DNA of 64,000 bases, taken from NCBI GenBank assembly GCA_963681505.1, contig OY811985.1, forward strand, positions 929,001 through 993,000, read 5' to 3'. The notes below the pieces were generated by a model. The model ran no database searches, was not told the origin of the DNA, and worked only from the letters and a program-made list of their open reading frames with translations. Position 1 is the first letter of the stretch. The number at the start of each line of letters is the position of its first letter. This DNA is from Eunapius fragilis. Taxonomy: Eukaryota; Porifera; Demospongiae; Spongillida; Spongillidae. Of this stretch, positions 1-10,896 are shown piece by piece. The translations under genes were made by a program, and so were the position numbers.

Positions 1-409
1 ACAAGCACGTGCATATGTTTATACAACACCCTGTCTCCAGCATATTTGCATCTAACTGCACATGCATGCATGGGTTCTCAGATGGGAGGTAAGGATAATC
101 CGTTTGGTGGTGCAACTGCATCCAAACCCTTATCGAGGGAAGGAGAGGACAAAAGGTTAAAGTAGGTATTGCTGGCAAAAGAGGTTTGTCTTACCAGTGG
201 ACTGTCACAGCCAATGTGAATGTGCTCCTTCTGAATGAATATCACATTATACATCACTGTACAATTCGTTAAATGCGTTGCGTTGTACCTCTGAGCTCAT
301 GGAGGCTTCTGTCTGCGAGGTGTCGTTGGAGTGAGCCTTGAAATGGTCGTGGCGCGTTTTGAAATGACTTTCCAACGTGCCTCCTGCGCGGGATGAATTT
401 AAATTAGTG
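1..409. other. Left edge, no gene recognised
   Basis: No exon with convincing splice sites or family similarity was found. The stretch lies downstream of the minus-strand CFAP97-domain gene and may hold its 3' UTR or one further 3' exon, because a possible donor (GTGAGG) sits near 446. Confidence 0.4.
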
Positions 410-589
410 TTATGCATCGATGCGGTTAAAATGGCACCTCACCAACTGCGTGTGGTCATGTGAGGTCTCTGCGTGGTGAATCCTTTTCAATATCGCACGG
501 TTCTCGTGCATGATTCTGATGAGCTCTCTCTGTCTCGTAATTCTGTTCAAGCTTTGTAAAAGAGTTCAGCGATGGGTCAACACGAGCTC

Positions 590-620
<31 letters not shown>

Positions 621-1047
621 CTTGGTAGAGCATTGCACAGACCTCTTCTTTTGGTACTCATTCCTGTTGTCTAGGCGACCTTTTGTGCTCATAATCTGCG
701 CCATTTTTTCAAGCAAGATTTTGTTGTCCTTTTGTATAATGGCTTGTCTCTCCTCTTCCATCTGCTGCTTCTTCAACCTCGTGCGCATATGATCGTGGCA
801 TTGGGGAGGCTTGTCATCGACCATGGTAATGCAGTATCAATCTATGGGCGAGAGAGAGAGAGAGGGAGAGAGGGAGAGAAGGAAAGTAAGAGAGAGGGGA
901 AAGGTACAGAGGGGATTGAAGTTAAATTATCGTGGAGCGTCGTACTTTTCTTCTGTGAATTTCATATGCTTTGATATCACAATTTCGCTGTATTATAATG
1001 TTGTTAGCAGGAGTCATAGGTCGATAAACTGCTGACTTTAATGACAT
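410..1047 (-). CDS. CFAP97/hemingway-domain protein, with apparent 1-nt frameshift
   Basis: Three exons are visible: 1047-946, 841-643 and 551-410. Exon 1 starts with ATG and contains VYRPMTPANN and YEIHRRK; exon 2 holds MVDDKPPQCHDHM, then KDNKILLEKM and KGRLDNRNEY; exon 3 holds SLNRITRQRELIRIMHENRA. These match the CFAP97 domain of cilia and flagella proteins and the plus-strand neighbour, which has the first intron at the same place and phase. The intron 642-552 carries a poly-G tract. After the natural acceptor (TAG at 844-842) exon 2 reads IDTALP, then loses frame one base before MVDD. This is a 1-nt deletion (real or an assembly error), or translation starts at Met 824, or a weak acceptor before 809 is used. 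The end is uncertain: a stop at 410-412 follows ILKRIHHAE, but the usual domain tail is missing. Role inferred from family: axonemal or ciliary. Confidence 0.7.
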
Positions 1048-1309
1048 ATTTGCGCAACCGATATAATCGTGAGAATTCTGGAGGAAAACCCGTTCAATTC
1101 AAAACGCTAGCCCGGTTGCTATGGCTATAGGGACGTGTTAACGTAATTATGCACCTACATTAGTACGCCGAAGGCAAGCTTGTAATCGAAGCAGCTGTAA
1201 CGATCGACCAAGGTAATATTTAAGGTAGACAGTACTTGGTATCCGCTCATAAATCCAACCGTATAATAATATCGACGCATGCACTACAACTGTAGTACAG
1301 GTCTCGTCC
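1048..1309. promoter_or_regulatory. Bidirectional promoter gap between two CFAP97-domain genes
   Basis: Only 262 bp separate the two divergent start codons (1047 minus, 1310 plus). Both 5' UTRs and the shared promoter must lie here. I see no convincing TATA box or ciliary X-box by eye. That the pair is co-expressed is inference from the head-to-head layout. Confidence 0.55.
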
Positions 1310-3023
1310 ATGGATCATCGCTCATACCGACCCGTAACTCCGTGCTCCAACAAATTTCTCCAAAAGCGATGGGATCAAAGATATTACGAGGAACATCGAA
1401 AGAAGGTGAGCGCATGAGGCAAATGCATGCAACGCTAACCTGCTCCGCTCGCGCCTCTTTTCGCCCTTCCTGCCCGCACTTTCGTACTTCTCAGGTGATG
1501 GAGGCCAAACCTATGGTGGACGCTACCTTGCCCAAACCCCACTCGCACCTTGACACAAAGTATAAGAAATTGCAAGTAAGGAATTTGCTGCCCTTTTTTC
1601 TTCGCTATTCCCCCCCCCCCCCCCCCCCTTCTCTCTCCCCTTGCCCTCCCCCTCCCCTCTCTCCTCCTTCCCCTCCCTCTCCTCCTTCCCCTCCCTCTCC
1701 TCCTCTCCCCTCCCCCTCCCCTCCATCCCGCTCCTCCTTCCCCTCCCTCCCCTTCCCTTGCTCCTCGCAGCTCGAAAGGGAGCGTCGTGAGGTTGCCCAG
1801 AAGGACAATGCCAACCTCCTCCACAAGATGCAGCACATTATGCTAACCCATGGCTACGTGGACCATCACCACTCCTATCAACACCACAGCCTGAATGCAT
1901 CTAAGCGACTGCGAGACCAACAGCAAATGACACAAGAAAATATGGTATAGGGGATAACCCTCTGGGAAGTATGGGGGAAACCTCTGGGAGGTATGGGGGA
2001 TAACCCTCTGGGAGGTATGGGGGAAAACCTCTGGGTGGTACGGGGGAAACCCTCTGGGTGGAATTATTGGACATAGCATGAGACAAATTTTGGGGTGCGG
2101 GGCAATTGAGAAAGCATCAGAACCTGCGTTAGTAATATAAGATTCATGACATCATTATAATACGCTCTATATCAAAGGCAATCATTTCTTGGGGTTAAGT
2201 TCCACGCCTCCCTTTGCAGGCGATGCTTAAAAGGCTCCAGGAGGTGCAGCCAATGTACAGGGTATCAGAGTGGGTGGCTGACTGGGATAAGAAGGAGCAG
2301 CTTGTCCAGAGCATTACAGCGTACCCTACTGCCTCGCGGGTATCTTCAGCCAAGAGGGCACACACCAAGGCCGCTACATCTAACAAGGTTAGTGCTGTGT
2401 AAGGGTGTCCACTGAGGGAGGCTTGGACCGTGTGTAAGGAGGGAGCAGACGTCTTGTACTGCACACTATTCATAGTCATGCCCTCTCCCCCCGTGCAGGG
2501 TTCCAGGTCTTCCTCCCAGAGGGCCACACCTTCTCCCGCTCCCACCTCACAAAAGGGCAGACTTCTTCGCATACCGCCAGTGGACGAGGACCAACTCCCT
2601 CCTCCTCCTCTTCCTCCTCTGGTCAGGGTCAGCAGCCCCAGCGAACTGCCCGAGAAAGTTGAGGAAGTTGCCAAAGCTCTTGAGAAGCTGACCAATGTAG
2701 CAATGGAGACTCAAGACAGTCACCATGACAGGGGTGACCCTAAAGAGCAGCAGACTGCTGATGATGCTCACAGTAACCACGGTGACTATGAGGATGACCA
2801 TGGTGACTATGAGGATGACCACGGTGACTATAAGGATGACCACGATGACTATAAGGATGACCATGACGATTTTGAGGATGACCATGATGATCACAGCGAT
2901 CTCAGCAACAGCCACAACAGTCAAGGTGATGCTAACAACATTAGTGGTCACAGCGATCCCTACAGAGCTCATGCCAGCTCTGATGCTCAAGCCCTCACCA
3001 ACGATGACGGCGCAACAATATGA
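1310..3023 (+). CDS. CFAP97/hemingway-domain protein with Asp/His-rich C-terminal tail
   Basis: Five exons, all joined in phase 0: 1310-1405, 1495-1575, 1771-1944, 2220-2387 and 2499-3023 (348 residues). The N-terminal half is a CFAP97 domain: SNKFLQKRWDQRYYEEHRKK, then AKPMVDATLPKPHSHLDTKY, KDNANLLHKM, KRLRDQQQMTQEN and LKRLQEVQPMYRVSEW. The ATG at 1310 is chosen because it begins the frame that carries RYYEEH; the longer ATG frame at 1279 is out of phase. After about residue 175 there is a low-complexity Ser/Pro region and then repeats of a GDYEDDH-like unit (about 2775-2900), strongly acidic and His-containing, possibly metal- or calcium-binding (inference). CFAP97-family proteins act in motile cilia and sperm flagella. 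The gene converges on EMSY, with 129 bp between stop codons. Confidence 0.82.
2775..2912 (+). repeat. Coding minisatellite (Asp/His/Tyr repeats)
   Basis: About nine degenerate 15-bp units encode GDYEDDH/DDYKDDH-type repeats inside the last exon of the CFAP97-domain gene. All units keep the frame. Confidence 0.7.
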
Positions 3024-3152
3024 CACTGCAGTACACTTACACTGTAGCTAGCTATACATATATTTACGTGTATTTGTTATTATTAAATTTTCTTCTAGTT
3101 GCAGATAATTGTTAAGTGCAAAAGAGTTTTATGCACAGCTGAATACACACAC

Positions 3153-6100
3153 TTAGTCCAACATATGATCAATCAACTCTTGTTCAGCCATTGCTTGTAT
3201 GGTCTTGGCCAACTCGGGGGGAATTCCCTCCAAAGGGTCTCCTGCCTCTAAGCTGATCTCTGGCGTGACCCCCACATCCAAAGGCCCCTCCTCCCCCTCC
3301 CCCTCCTTTCCTGCTTTCATCAACAGAGAACTGCTCCCAGTCTCCATTCCAAGGTCGCCATCGGATACCGAGAACCCGGGGTTTGAATCTCCCTCCATCA
3401 TTGTGCGGGTGTCCCCTCCATCGTCTGAAGTAACCTGAAGCAGACCTGCTGGATCCATGGACGACTGTACGAGCTGGAGGAAACTGGTCATGTTGTTGAG
3501 CAGCTCCGAGAATGCATTGGATTCCTCTAGCGACAGGCCAGTGTCAGGAGATACTATATCAGCTGTCAGCCCTGGTTGACTTGTGTTGGGTGCAGGTTCT
3601 GTCCCATTGTTTACGTACGAAATGTCCGGTACCGGTACCATGTCCCCGACCTGCTCATCATTGACTTCCAGGGTGAGGGCTGGGGGAACACCCAGAGAGG
3701 TAGGGAGGTGTGTTGGATATCTGAAAACAACTGGTTTTGAATCCGAGGCATCACAATAGTCACCTGAGAAGGTGTAGATGGGATGGGGTGGAACTGAAAG
3801 ACCTATGGAACCATGTGGGTCTATGGCGTGAAGCAAGGGAGGAGAGAGAGGTATTGTCTGGGGAGGAGAGAGAGGTATTGTCTGGGGAGGAGAAAGAGGG
3901 ATTGCCTGGGGAGGAGAGGGGCAGGGAAGGTCCAGAGAGGTAGGAATGTGCACGCTACTGATGCATAGGAGAGGGGGAGGAGGGGGAAGGAGGGAAGGAG
4001 TGGGAGAGCCCGAAGGAACGGGTCGCTTTGGAGAGGGGTGAGGAGGACTGTCTGACAGTGGCCTCTTCCTGCTTGACATGGAATGCAACGTTCCTTGCAA
4101 TGCTGTCGGTACCAACTTAACCTCAGATACTGGGGGGGCAGCTGGTCTAGGCTGGGCCTCAAACACAAAGGTAACCCCTGGTTTAGGTTTGTCCAACTGC
4201 TGGCTCATTAGTACATACATACTTTGGGGAGCAGACTTGATATTACCCTGCAAAGTATCCTGACTCCTTAGGTCCTGTTGATCCCCTAGGTCGTATTGAT
4301 CCCTTAGGTCCTGTTGACCCCCTAGGTCCTGCTGATTCCCTAAGTCCTGTTGATCCCCTAGGTCCTGTTGATCCCCTAGGTCCTGTTGATTCCCTGGGTC
4401 CTGCTGGTTCCTTAGGTCTTGTTGATCCCCTGGATCCTGTTGATCCCTTAGGTCTTGTTGATCCCTTAGGTCCTGTTGATCCCCTAGGTCCTGTTGATCT
4501 CCTGGGTCCTGCTGGTTCCTTAGGTCTTGTTGATCCCCTGGGTCCTGTTGATTCCCTAGGTCCTGCTGATCCCTTAGGTCCTGTTGATCCCCTAGGTCCT
4601 GTTGATCTCCTGGGTCCTGCTGGTTCCTTAGGTCTTGTTGATCCCCTAGGTCCTGTTGATCCCCTAGGTCCTGCTGGTTCCTTAGGTCCTGTTGATCCCC
4701 TAGGTCCTGCTGGTTCCTTAGGTCCTGTTGATCCCCTAGGTCCTGCTGGTTCCTTAGGTCCTGTTGATCCCCTAGGTCCTGCTGGTTCCTTAGGTCCTGT
4801 TGATCCCCTAGGTCCTGCTGGTTCCTTAGGTCCTGTTGATCCCCTGGGTCCTGCTGCTTCCTTAGGTCTTGTTGATCCCCTAGGTCCTGCTGGTTCCTTA
4901 GGTCCTGTTGATCCCCTAGGTCCTGCTGGTTCCTTAGGTCCTGTTGATCCCCTGTGTCCTGCTGGTTCCTTAAGTCTTGTTGATCCCCTAGGTCCTGTTG
5001 ATCCCTTAAGTATTGTTGATCCCCTGGGTCCTGTTGGTTCCTTAGGTCTGGTTGATCCCCTGGGTCCTGTTGATCCCTTAAGTATTGTTGATCCCCTGGG
5101 TCCTGTTGGTTCCTTAGGTCTGGTTGATTCCCTATGTCTTGTTGATCCCCTAGGTCCTGTTGATCCCCTAAGTCTTGTTGATCTTTATTCTGATGACAGA
5201 CTGCGTCCTGTTTATCTGGCATGTCCACCACCACCACCAGTGGTTTACTAGGGGTGACAGGTTGTTTCTGTAGAACCACAGGTGGCAGCACTTCAGATGC
5301 TTGTCTTGGGATGTGCACTAGTGAAGGAACGCGGCCTGTCACCAAAGAAACACAGCAAGTAGTTTACTCCGGTGGTTGTAATATGGATTAGAGGTGAACT
5401 TACTTTCAACAATGCCCAGTTGCACTTCTTGCCTTTGTGGTTGCTGAGGAAACGTCACCTCTGCTGGCTGAGTCACACCATGACACAGCCCAACTGTTGC
5501 CATGGTGCTGGCTATTTCTTGTCCCCGGTTAACGTTATCATTAGAACTGCTCTGACTATCGTGAGTGGTGGCTAAGCCAACCGACTTTATCGCACACGCT
5601 CCATGAGCGATGGCCCCGCTATTGGAAGGGCTCTTATTGGAGTGACGTTTGGCGGTGGCGTCGGGTACTGTCTTCGCAACAACAGGGTTCTGGGCCAGGA
5701 CAAATCTTAGGGCGTTCTGAAGTCGAGAGGGTGCAGCCGTAACCTCGTCCTTAGAGTCTATCTGCATGCCTGCGAGCGCTCCCGTCGCAAGCACGGCGGT
5801 GATAGCTTGTGAGAGGCATCCCGCGTGATGCGCCACAAGCTTTGGACTGCTGGCCGTGATGAGTTTCTGACCTTCAACCCGCCATGCCTTCTCTGTGTCG
5901 GCGCCATGGACGCTGATGGCTATGGAGGCCAGCAAGTCGTCGCTAACAGCTCTTCTTACTTCCGCTCGATGTCTCTCTTGAGATATGCTAAGGGACGAGT
6001 GAGTGAATAGAATACGAAGCCGGAACGCTTTAGAGTAAAGCTTACGCAAGAGCTTTGCAGAGGTCTTCTAACACGGATCGTTTTTCTCTTCAGTAACGGG

Positions 6101-6322
6101 AAGAACAATAAAACTGCAGCCCCCGAAATACAATTGCACTTACGCTGTGAGGGGCCCTTGTGCCCGAAACGCAGTCACAACAGATGCATAGGCTTCTAGT
6201 TCTGAAGATGTAAAGAGTGCGAACGTCGAACGTTACCCTTCAACGGCATTAAAACCTAACGCACCTATCCTCCGAAGCGTTTTTCTCGCCTGTGTGTTCG
6301 ACAGGCCTAGCTCTACACCCAT
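3153..6322 (-). CDS. EMSY: EMSY-like transcriptional regulator (ENT domain)
   Basis: Five exons: 6322-6265, 6201-6144, 6087-6046, 5987-5404 and 5335-3153, giving 974 residues with a continuous frame. Residues 1-85 are an ENT domain spread over the first exons: ARKTLRRIELEAYASVVTAF, then EKRSVLEDLCKALAI and SQERHRAEVRRAVSDDLLAS. The last stretch is nearly identical to the EMSY signature and identifies the family. EMSY binds the BRCA2 N-terminus and chromatin readers and acts as a nuclear repressor in vertebrates (family knowledge). The middle is Ser/Thr-rich. Residues about 299-609 are a glutamine-rich hexapeptide repeat not expected in EMSY. The remainder is Pro-rich with a conserved-looking acidic C-terminus (AKTIQAMAEQELIDHMLD). 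The gene converges on the plus-strand CFAP97 gene. Similarity outside the ENT domain is not obvious by eye. Confidence 0.87.
4258..5190 (-). repeat. 18-bp coding minisatellite in EMSY (DQQDLG/NQQDLR repeats)
   Basis: About fifty tandem 18-bp units encode hexapeptides alternating DQQDLG or DQQDPG with NQQDLR, around residues 299-609 of the EMSY-like protein. Units are organised as 36-bp dimers with few substitutions and no stops or frame breaks. The tract is in frame with conserved sequence on both sides. Confidence 0.9.
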
Positions 6323-7220
6323 TCTAAAAATACGGATCGTACATAATTAACGTAGGCATTAGTGCTAATTATTGCTAGTAACATAATAGATAGTATTCCA
6401 ATGTTACGCCACACCCACTACGAAGTATGTGACAAGTAAGATTTTTCTTACTCAGTGCAGAGATATAATAATATATATATTATCTCTGCAGTAATACTGA
6501 GATAGAACTAGTTTTCTAAGGAGTCATAGCCTCTCTACTTGCTCTCGAAAAAACAAAAATGTTCCTTTCTAGTACAAAGTGCCTGAAATTTTCATCCGCC
6601 GCCATTGAATCATTATGTGTGGCGTAACATTCGAATGCAATTTGTTCCCAGTCCCTGTGGACTAGCGTGGACGTGACACCAAAGAAGACTTGGCAGCACC
6701 GGAAAACTATTTCATCACTGACCTTTAACCTCATTTGGTAAATGCCAGCGAAGAATATAGTTTTCAGCAACCCCCCCCCCCCCCCCCCCCCCAAATATTT
6801 GGTTCATGCACTGCGTAGAGGATCAGCCGGCTCTCTGTATAGGCCCAGCTGAATATGTTCCCATGACCCATATGGCTATCAATCATCCGAATCCGGAAAA
6901 TTTGAATTGGGAGGGGCGCGCGCGCACGGAGCCAAATTGCATAATTTAGTGACGAAAAGGGGAGGAGGAAATAATATAAAACTGACATCACAGTATCTCC
7001 CTTCACATGCCATACATGGTTATTGGTATCCCACCCCTCCCTAATGACCATCACTTTGGTGCCAGCATCTATTTGCATGCCAAGTCAGCAGCACAACACC
7101 CAACATAGAATAACACACACATTTGTCTGATCATCTTATTCATCACTTCTTATCCATTGCAAGCATGCATGTACAGCATGTATATGTAAATTTCAACTAA
7201 GCACCTTCATTCCTTAACAG
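6323..7220. other. Intergenic, no supported gene
   Basis: Contains a short AT-rich palindrome at about 6451-6500 (CAGAGATA and TATCTCTG arms) and a poly-C run of about 22 at 6771-6792. Minus-strand open frames at 6516-6794 and 6764-7078 run through or end in the poly-C tract and show no family signal; I do not call them genes. Confidence 0.4.
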
Positions 7221-7434
7221 ACATTCAGAGCACATGTGTCACAAGTGGAGAAATGAAAGACTGGACTGGGTGCAAAACACACTCTCAAAGAAGGAGATGA
7301 AGAAGACACTAACACAGCCCCTCACAGAGACAGCAAAGTCTGCCTCAGATGCTGCATCCAAACCAAGCCTACTGTCCTCTTGGCTGTCATCCATTGGTGG
7401 CTATTTTCAGAGCAGAACTGTGACCAGCACATAG
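7221..7434 (+). CDS. Possible terminal exon of an unrecognised gene
   Basis: A clear acceptor (CCTTAACAG at 7212-7220) is followed by an open frame to a stop at 7432-7434. It encodes about 70 residues including NERLDWVQNTLSKKEMKKTL and SLLSSWLSSIGGYF, with protein-like composition. No upstream exon on the plus strand could be joined with confidence. I do not recognise the family. It could be the last exon of a gene whose other exons I missed, or chance. Confidence 0.3.
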
Positions 7435-7597
7435 ACATTTTTACACAATGCAAGTGTACAAATCAGAGGCTAAAATATTTTTATTGAGCACATATATATG
7501 CAGCCACATGGATGTAGTGTGACCTGCACCATTTCTGACTTGAGGCACAACACACTTCATTCTTAATTTCTGTTATGTCTGATTAGAATTTTAAGTA

Positions 7598-8286
7598 ATG
7601 GAGTACGTGAAGAATTTGAAAGATGGCCTTTTGGAGGCATACGCTCTTGTTAGAGACAGATGCGAAACAGAGCATAAAAGGCAGAAGAGCATCTATGACA
7701 GAAAGGTTCATGGAGAACCATATAGTGAAGGTGATCTCGTTTGGCTGTATACTCCAGCTGTGCCATCTGGACAGTCCCGGAAGCCGCACAGGCACAGGCC
7801 CTGGAAAGGACCCTATAAGGTGGTGGAAAGGCTCGGAGACGCCACCTACAAGCTGCAAGGTACTAGGGGACGGAGACCACAGATCGTCCATTTTGACAGG
7901 TTGAAACCCTGTCCACCTAATGTCAGGTTAGCTAATGAACCTCGTCCGGAGCGTCCTCCAGCAGACAAAGTCGTGCCACCTACCCTCAAACCAGGGGAAC
8001 AATGCGAGTTGCTAGAGGAGGATGAAGATTATGCAGCGCCCATGGCCCCTCCAAACGAACTCCCTGCCGCTGGACCTGTCGATCAACCCGCTCCCCAAAG
8101 GCGATACCCGGATCGAAACAGACGTCAACCTGACCGTTACGGACCATTCATCAAACATTAGAGAGGGAGTAGTGTAAGATAATTAACGCATGCGCGCGGA
8201 AGATCCCGCGCGCACCCTAGATATATTTTTGTGTGGATATGATCAGTTCTGATACGTGTGAGACTGTTGTATACCCGGCTCTTACA
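7598..8286 (+). mobile_element. 5'-truncated Ty3/Gypsy LTR retrotransposon remnant
   Basis: The frame 7598-8161 (187 residues) is the C-terminal end of a Gypsy pol polyprotein: YDRKVHGEPYSEGDLVWLY, HRPWKGPYKVVERLGDATYK and VHFDRLKPC are the classic integrase C-terminal (GPY/F) region. It is followed by a Pro-rich tail. The purine-rich stretch just after the stop (8161-8172) fits a polypurine tract. An LTR follows at 8173-8286. Upstream homology ends abruptly with an in-frame TAA near 7592, so reverse transcriptase, RNase H and most of integrase are missing. The surviving frame is intact, suggesting a fairly recent insertion or deletion. Confidence 0.85.
8173..8286 (+). repeat. 3' LTR of the Gypsy remnant (114 bp)
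   Basis: Starts TGTAAGA directly after the purine tract and ends TCTTACA, a perfect 7-bp terminal inversion with the canonical TG...CA ends. At 114 bp it is unusually short for a Gypsy LTR. No partner LTR lies in the window. Confidence 0.7.
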
Positions 8287-9010
8287 AAAGCACTACAACA
8301 ACTAAAAGTCACAAGATGTGGTTGGTGGGACACATCTGGCCAACATTGCCCTGGCATTCTGCCTCATAAGTTAATAATTCTAATAGTGACTTATTTCGTT
8401 TTGTGTCAAGCGCCGGAATTTAGGCGCTACCAATCATGCAGATTACAGGTATGCGATAATTAGTATTCCTAGTTATAAATTCGACTAGTTATAATAATTG
8501 GTGCATGCTTACTTGCAAAGGACTGCTGCTTTGATCGCAGCGCCAGACGAACCATCACAGGGAAAAAACGCGTCAAATCAATTTTTGATTTTACAGATGA
8601 TTGAGCACACCTGTATTCAATCATGCGATGATTTTACAAGTGATTTTAAAATCATTTGTGAAATCAAAACATTGATTCGCGGTCTTTTTTTGCTGTGCAT
8701 GTATGTGGAGTTTGACCTTTTCCAGTACAAACTTCTGAATAGCTTAGCTTCATTGATACCATGCATGCAACTTATACATAGGAGGAGCTAGTACAGTGAA
8801 TATTTCTGTACATGCACGCATGCATGCGCACGATAAAGCTACATGCGGCATGGCATGCTATATATTATGTAATTATATTCACGTTTCGCGTATGAGGCTA
8901 GCCAACCATACAGCACGGCAATGCTATACAATAATATAAAATCAATGAACCAAAAAGAACCTGAGATACAAGCTACCCTCGCGGGATCAGTATAACATAA
9001 AGAGACAATG
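8287..9010. other. Intergenic, nothing recognised
   Basis: AT-rich sequence between the Gypsy LTR and the 3' end of the PH-Costars gene. Open frames here have no splice support or family signal. Confidence 0.4.
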
Positions 9011-10896
9011 TCAAATATCTTTCTTCAGGAGGGTAATGATGGCATCTTCATCATGGCCTTGAAAGAGGGTTTCCGGTTCGAAACTAACCACCTGTATAGC
9101 AAGAGAAGTGTAGTTTATCACATAGTACACACGTGACGATGTGCAGCCTTTATACCTTGTATTTCTTAGCAGATAACAATGTTCCAAGCAAAGCTTCGAA
9201 GAGAGAGTCTGTTCCCGCAATCAAATCGCCGTATGTAAGGGCGGTTTGCCCTTCTGGGTTGGTTTTTCCAAGCCGTCTAATTTCGGAAACTAACTAGCCA
9301 GACATCATATACATTTTTTTTTTTAACGAAAAGCACGCGGCTATAGTAAATTCGTAAACCCACCTTTTTCATCTCGTCGCGTGCCCAGCGGCTGGCATCA
9401 TCGGCCCGCATAGAGGACGTTTTCGTTCCATTCAGTCCCCAGTATTCACTGGTCTGCCATACCAGCGAAGGAGACAGCGTTGCCGAGGAAGAGGAGAGTG
9501 TGGTCGTGTTAGAAAAGGTGTTCGGGAAGGCTGTCGAGAGGGTTGGAGGTTGCAGAGTGGGAGTGGGCGGGCATGGAGGTGCGGGGGGAAGGGCTGATGG
9601 CCTGGGTGGGAGAGGAGGTGGGGGAGGGGATGCAGGGGGGCTAGGAACCCCGACGTGATTCGAATTCTCGGTACAGTCTCCCGCGTTAGGGTTTTTCCAG
9701 AGAACAGACGCGGCGGCATCATTCTGCAGACTCGTAGCCGCGGGCTCCGCTTTTCTCCTGCCGGAATTCCGCAGAATTGGCTTAGGCATGATTGGGGGAG
9801 CGCCGCTATTAGCCGAGAGCTCGCCCAGGCTTCTCTGCTTTACTAGAGAAGGAAGAATGGGCATGCCCAATGCGACAGCTTGAGCATATTCATCTTTTGC
9901 TTTCCCGAGCTGCAAAACGGAAGCAGATCTTTTGGGAGGTGTCGACGCGTCGAGTTCCTTCAACTTTTTCCGGATTTCGGCTTCTTGTTTCTCTAGCTGT
10001 TCTAGGTCCTTTGCATAAGACGTAAATGTTCCTTTCCTGTGGGTAACGGAAGGACCTTCCTTGATGGTTACGCCCTCGGCTTTGTGAGAGTGACCTGCCT
10101 CGAAGTCTTCGACGGAGGAAGAAAACGAAATTTTCTTTGATGGGGACGACCGCCGCTCGTACTGGAGTGTTAAGAATTTCGGGCTCGTGGTCATATGCAG
10201 GCTGTTTTGCAGAGGTATTGCGCTAGCTTCATGGCTAGGTCTTGCCTGTGAGTTGTCCGCTGGCTGTACCTCTCTCAGATCGTCCAAACGAGTAGGGACG
10301 GAACTATATCGCATCGCGCCCTTGTCACTGCCAAATACGGGCAGCTCCGCTACGGTGTCGTCGTCCTCTTGCGAGTCAGTTTGGATCGAATCAGTATAGG
10401 AGTGCCGGTTCGATTGTTTGTCTATCCTTCTGACGGTCACGTCAGCGTTACCGCGCAAAGGCGGCTGCGCGTCCCGCCGGATCTGGAACGAAGCCTTATA
10501 CTGCACTTCTCTTTTCCGCCGAAGTACTCCTGACACGTGCGCAATGCACTCCGTCCAACGCTTGGCTTCCGTTTCTGTAGCTGCGTACACGTAGTAAGTC
10601 CTTTTCAAAATGGAAAACGAGAAACAGCAGTTTGGCGGGATTGTGGTGGGAAACGAGACTTTTACTTTGTCCGCTCCAAGGCAAACGTCGTAGCAAGTTC
10701 CCGCTATGTTGATCTCCCGCAGAACCTTGCAGCGACTCTCGTTCTTGAAGTAAAGCAGCATTCCGTCCGTTGAAAGTTGCCACCAGCGCTTTTTCCACGA
10801 CTTGAAGTTTTTGGTTCGCTTGGTCAGATAGCCGGATACGAGGATTCTCGGCATCCCGCTGGGCAAGGGAGCAGGGCGGTGAGGACGGCTTGCCAT
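9011..10896 (-). CDS. PH-domain plus Costars-domain protein
   Basis: Three exons: 10896-9364, 9293-9156 and 9091-9011, all in phase 0; 583 residues. Residues about 18-125 form a PH domain (VSGYLTKRTKNFKSWKKRWW, then YYVYAATETEAKRWTECI), expected to bind phosphoinositides or proteins at membranes. A central disordered part contains a short coiled coil (LEQLEKQEAEIRKKLKELD) and a Pro-rich block near residues 425-470 that could bind SH3, WW or EVH1 domains. The C-terminal 72 residues are a Costars domain: EIRRLGKTNPEGQTALTYGD, then SLFEALLGTLLSAKKYK and ETLFQGHDEDAIITLLKK, as in ABRACL and the C-terminus of ABRA/STARS, which act on actin and Rho-SRF signalling. The Costars part spans both introns, with exon 1 ending RWARDEMKK. 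The fusion suggests a membrane-recruited actin regulator (inference). Confidence 0.85.

Noticed and set aside
1435-1838. Gly/Arg-rich minus-strand frames
   Set aside because: Antisense of CFAP97-domain exons and a C-rich intron.
3199-3438. Plus-strand frames antisense to EMSY
   Set aside because: They lie fully inside the EMSY coding exon and have no independent support.
6516-7078. Two minus-strand frames of 92 and 104 codons
   Set aside because: They depend on reading a poly-C tract as poly-Gly and show no family signal or paired splice sites.
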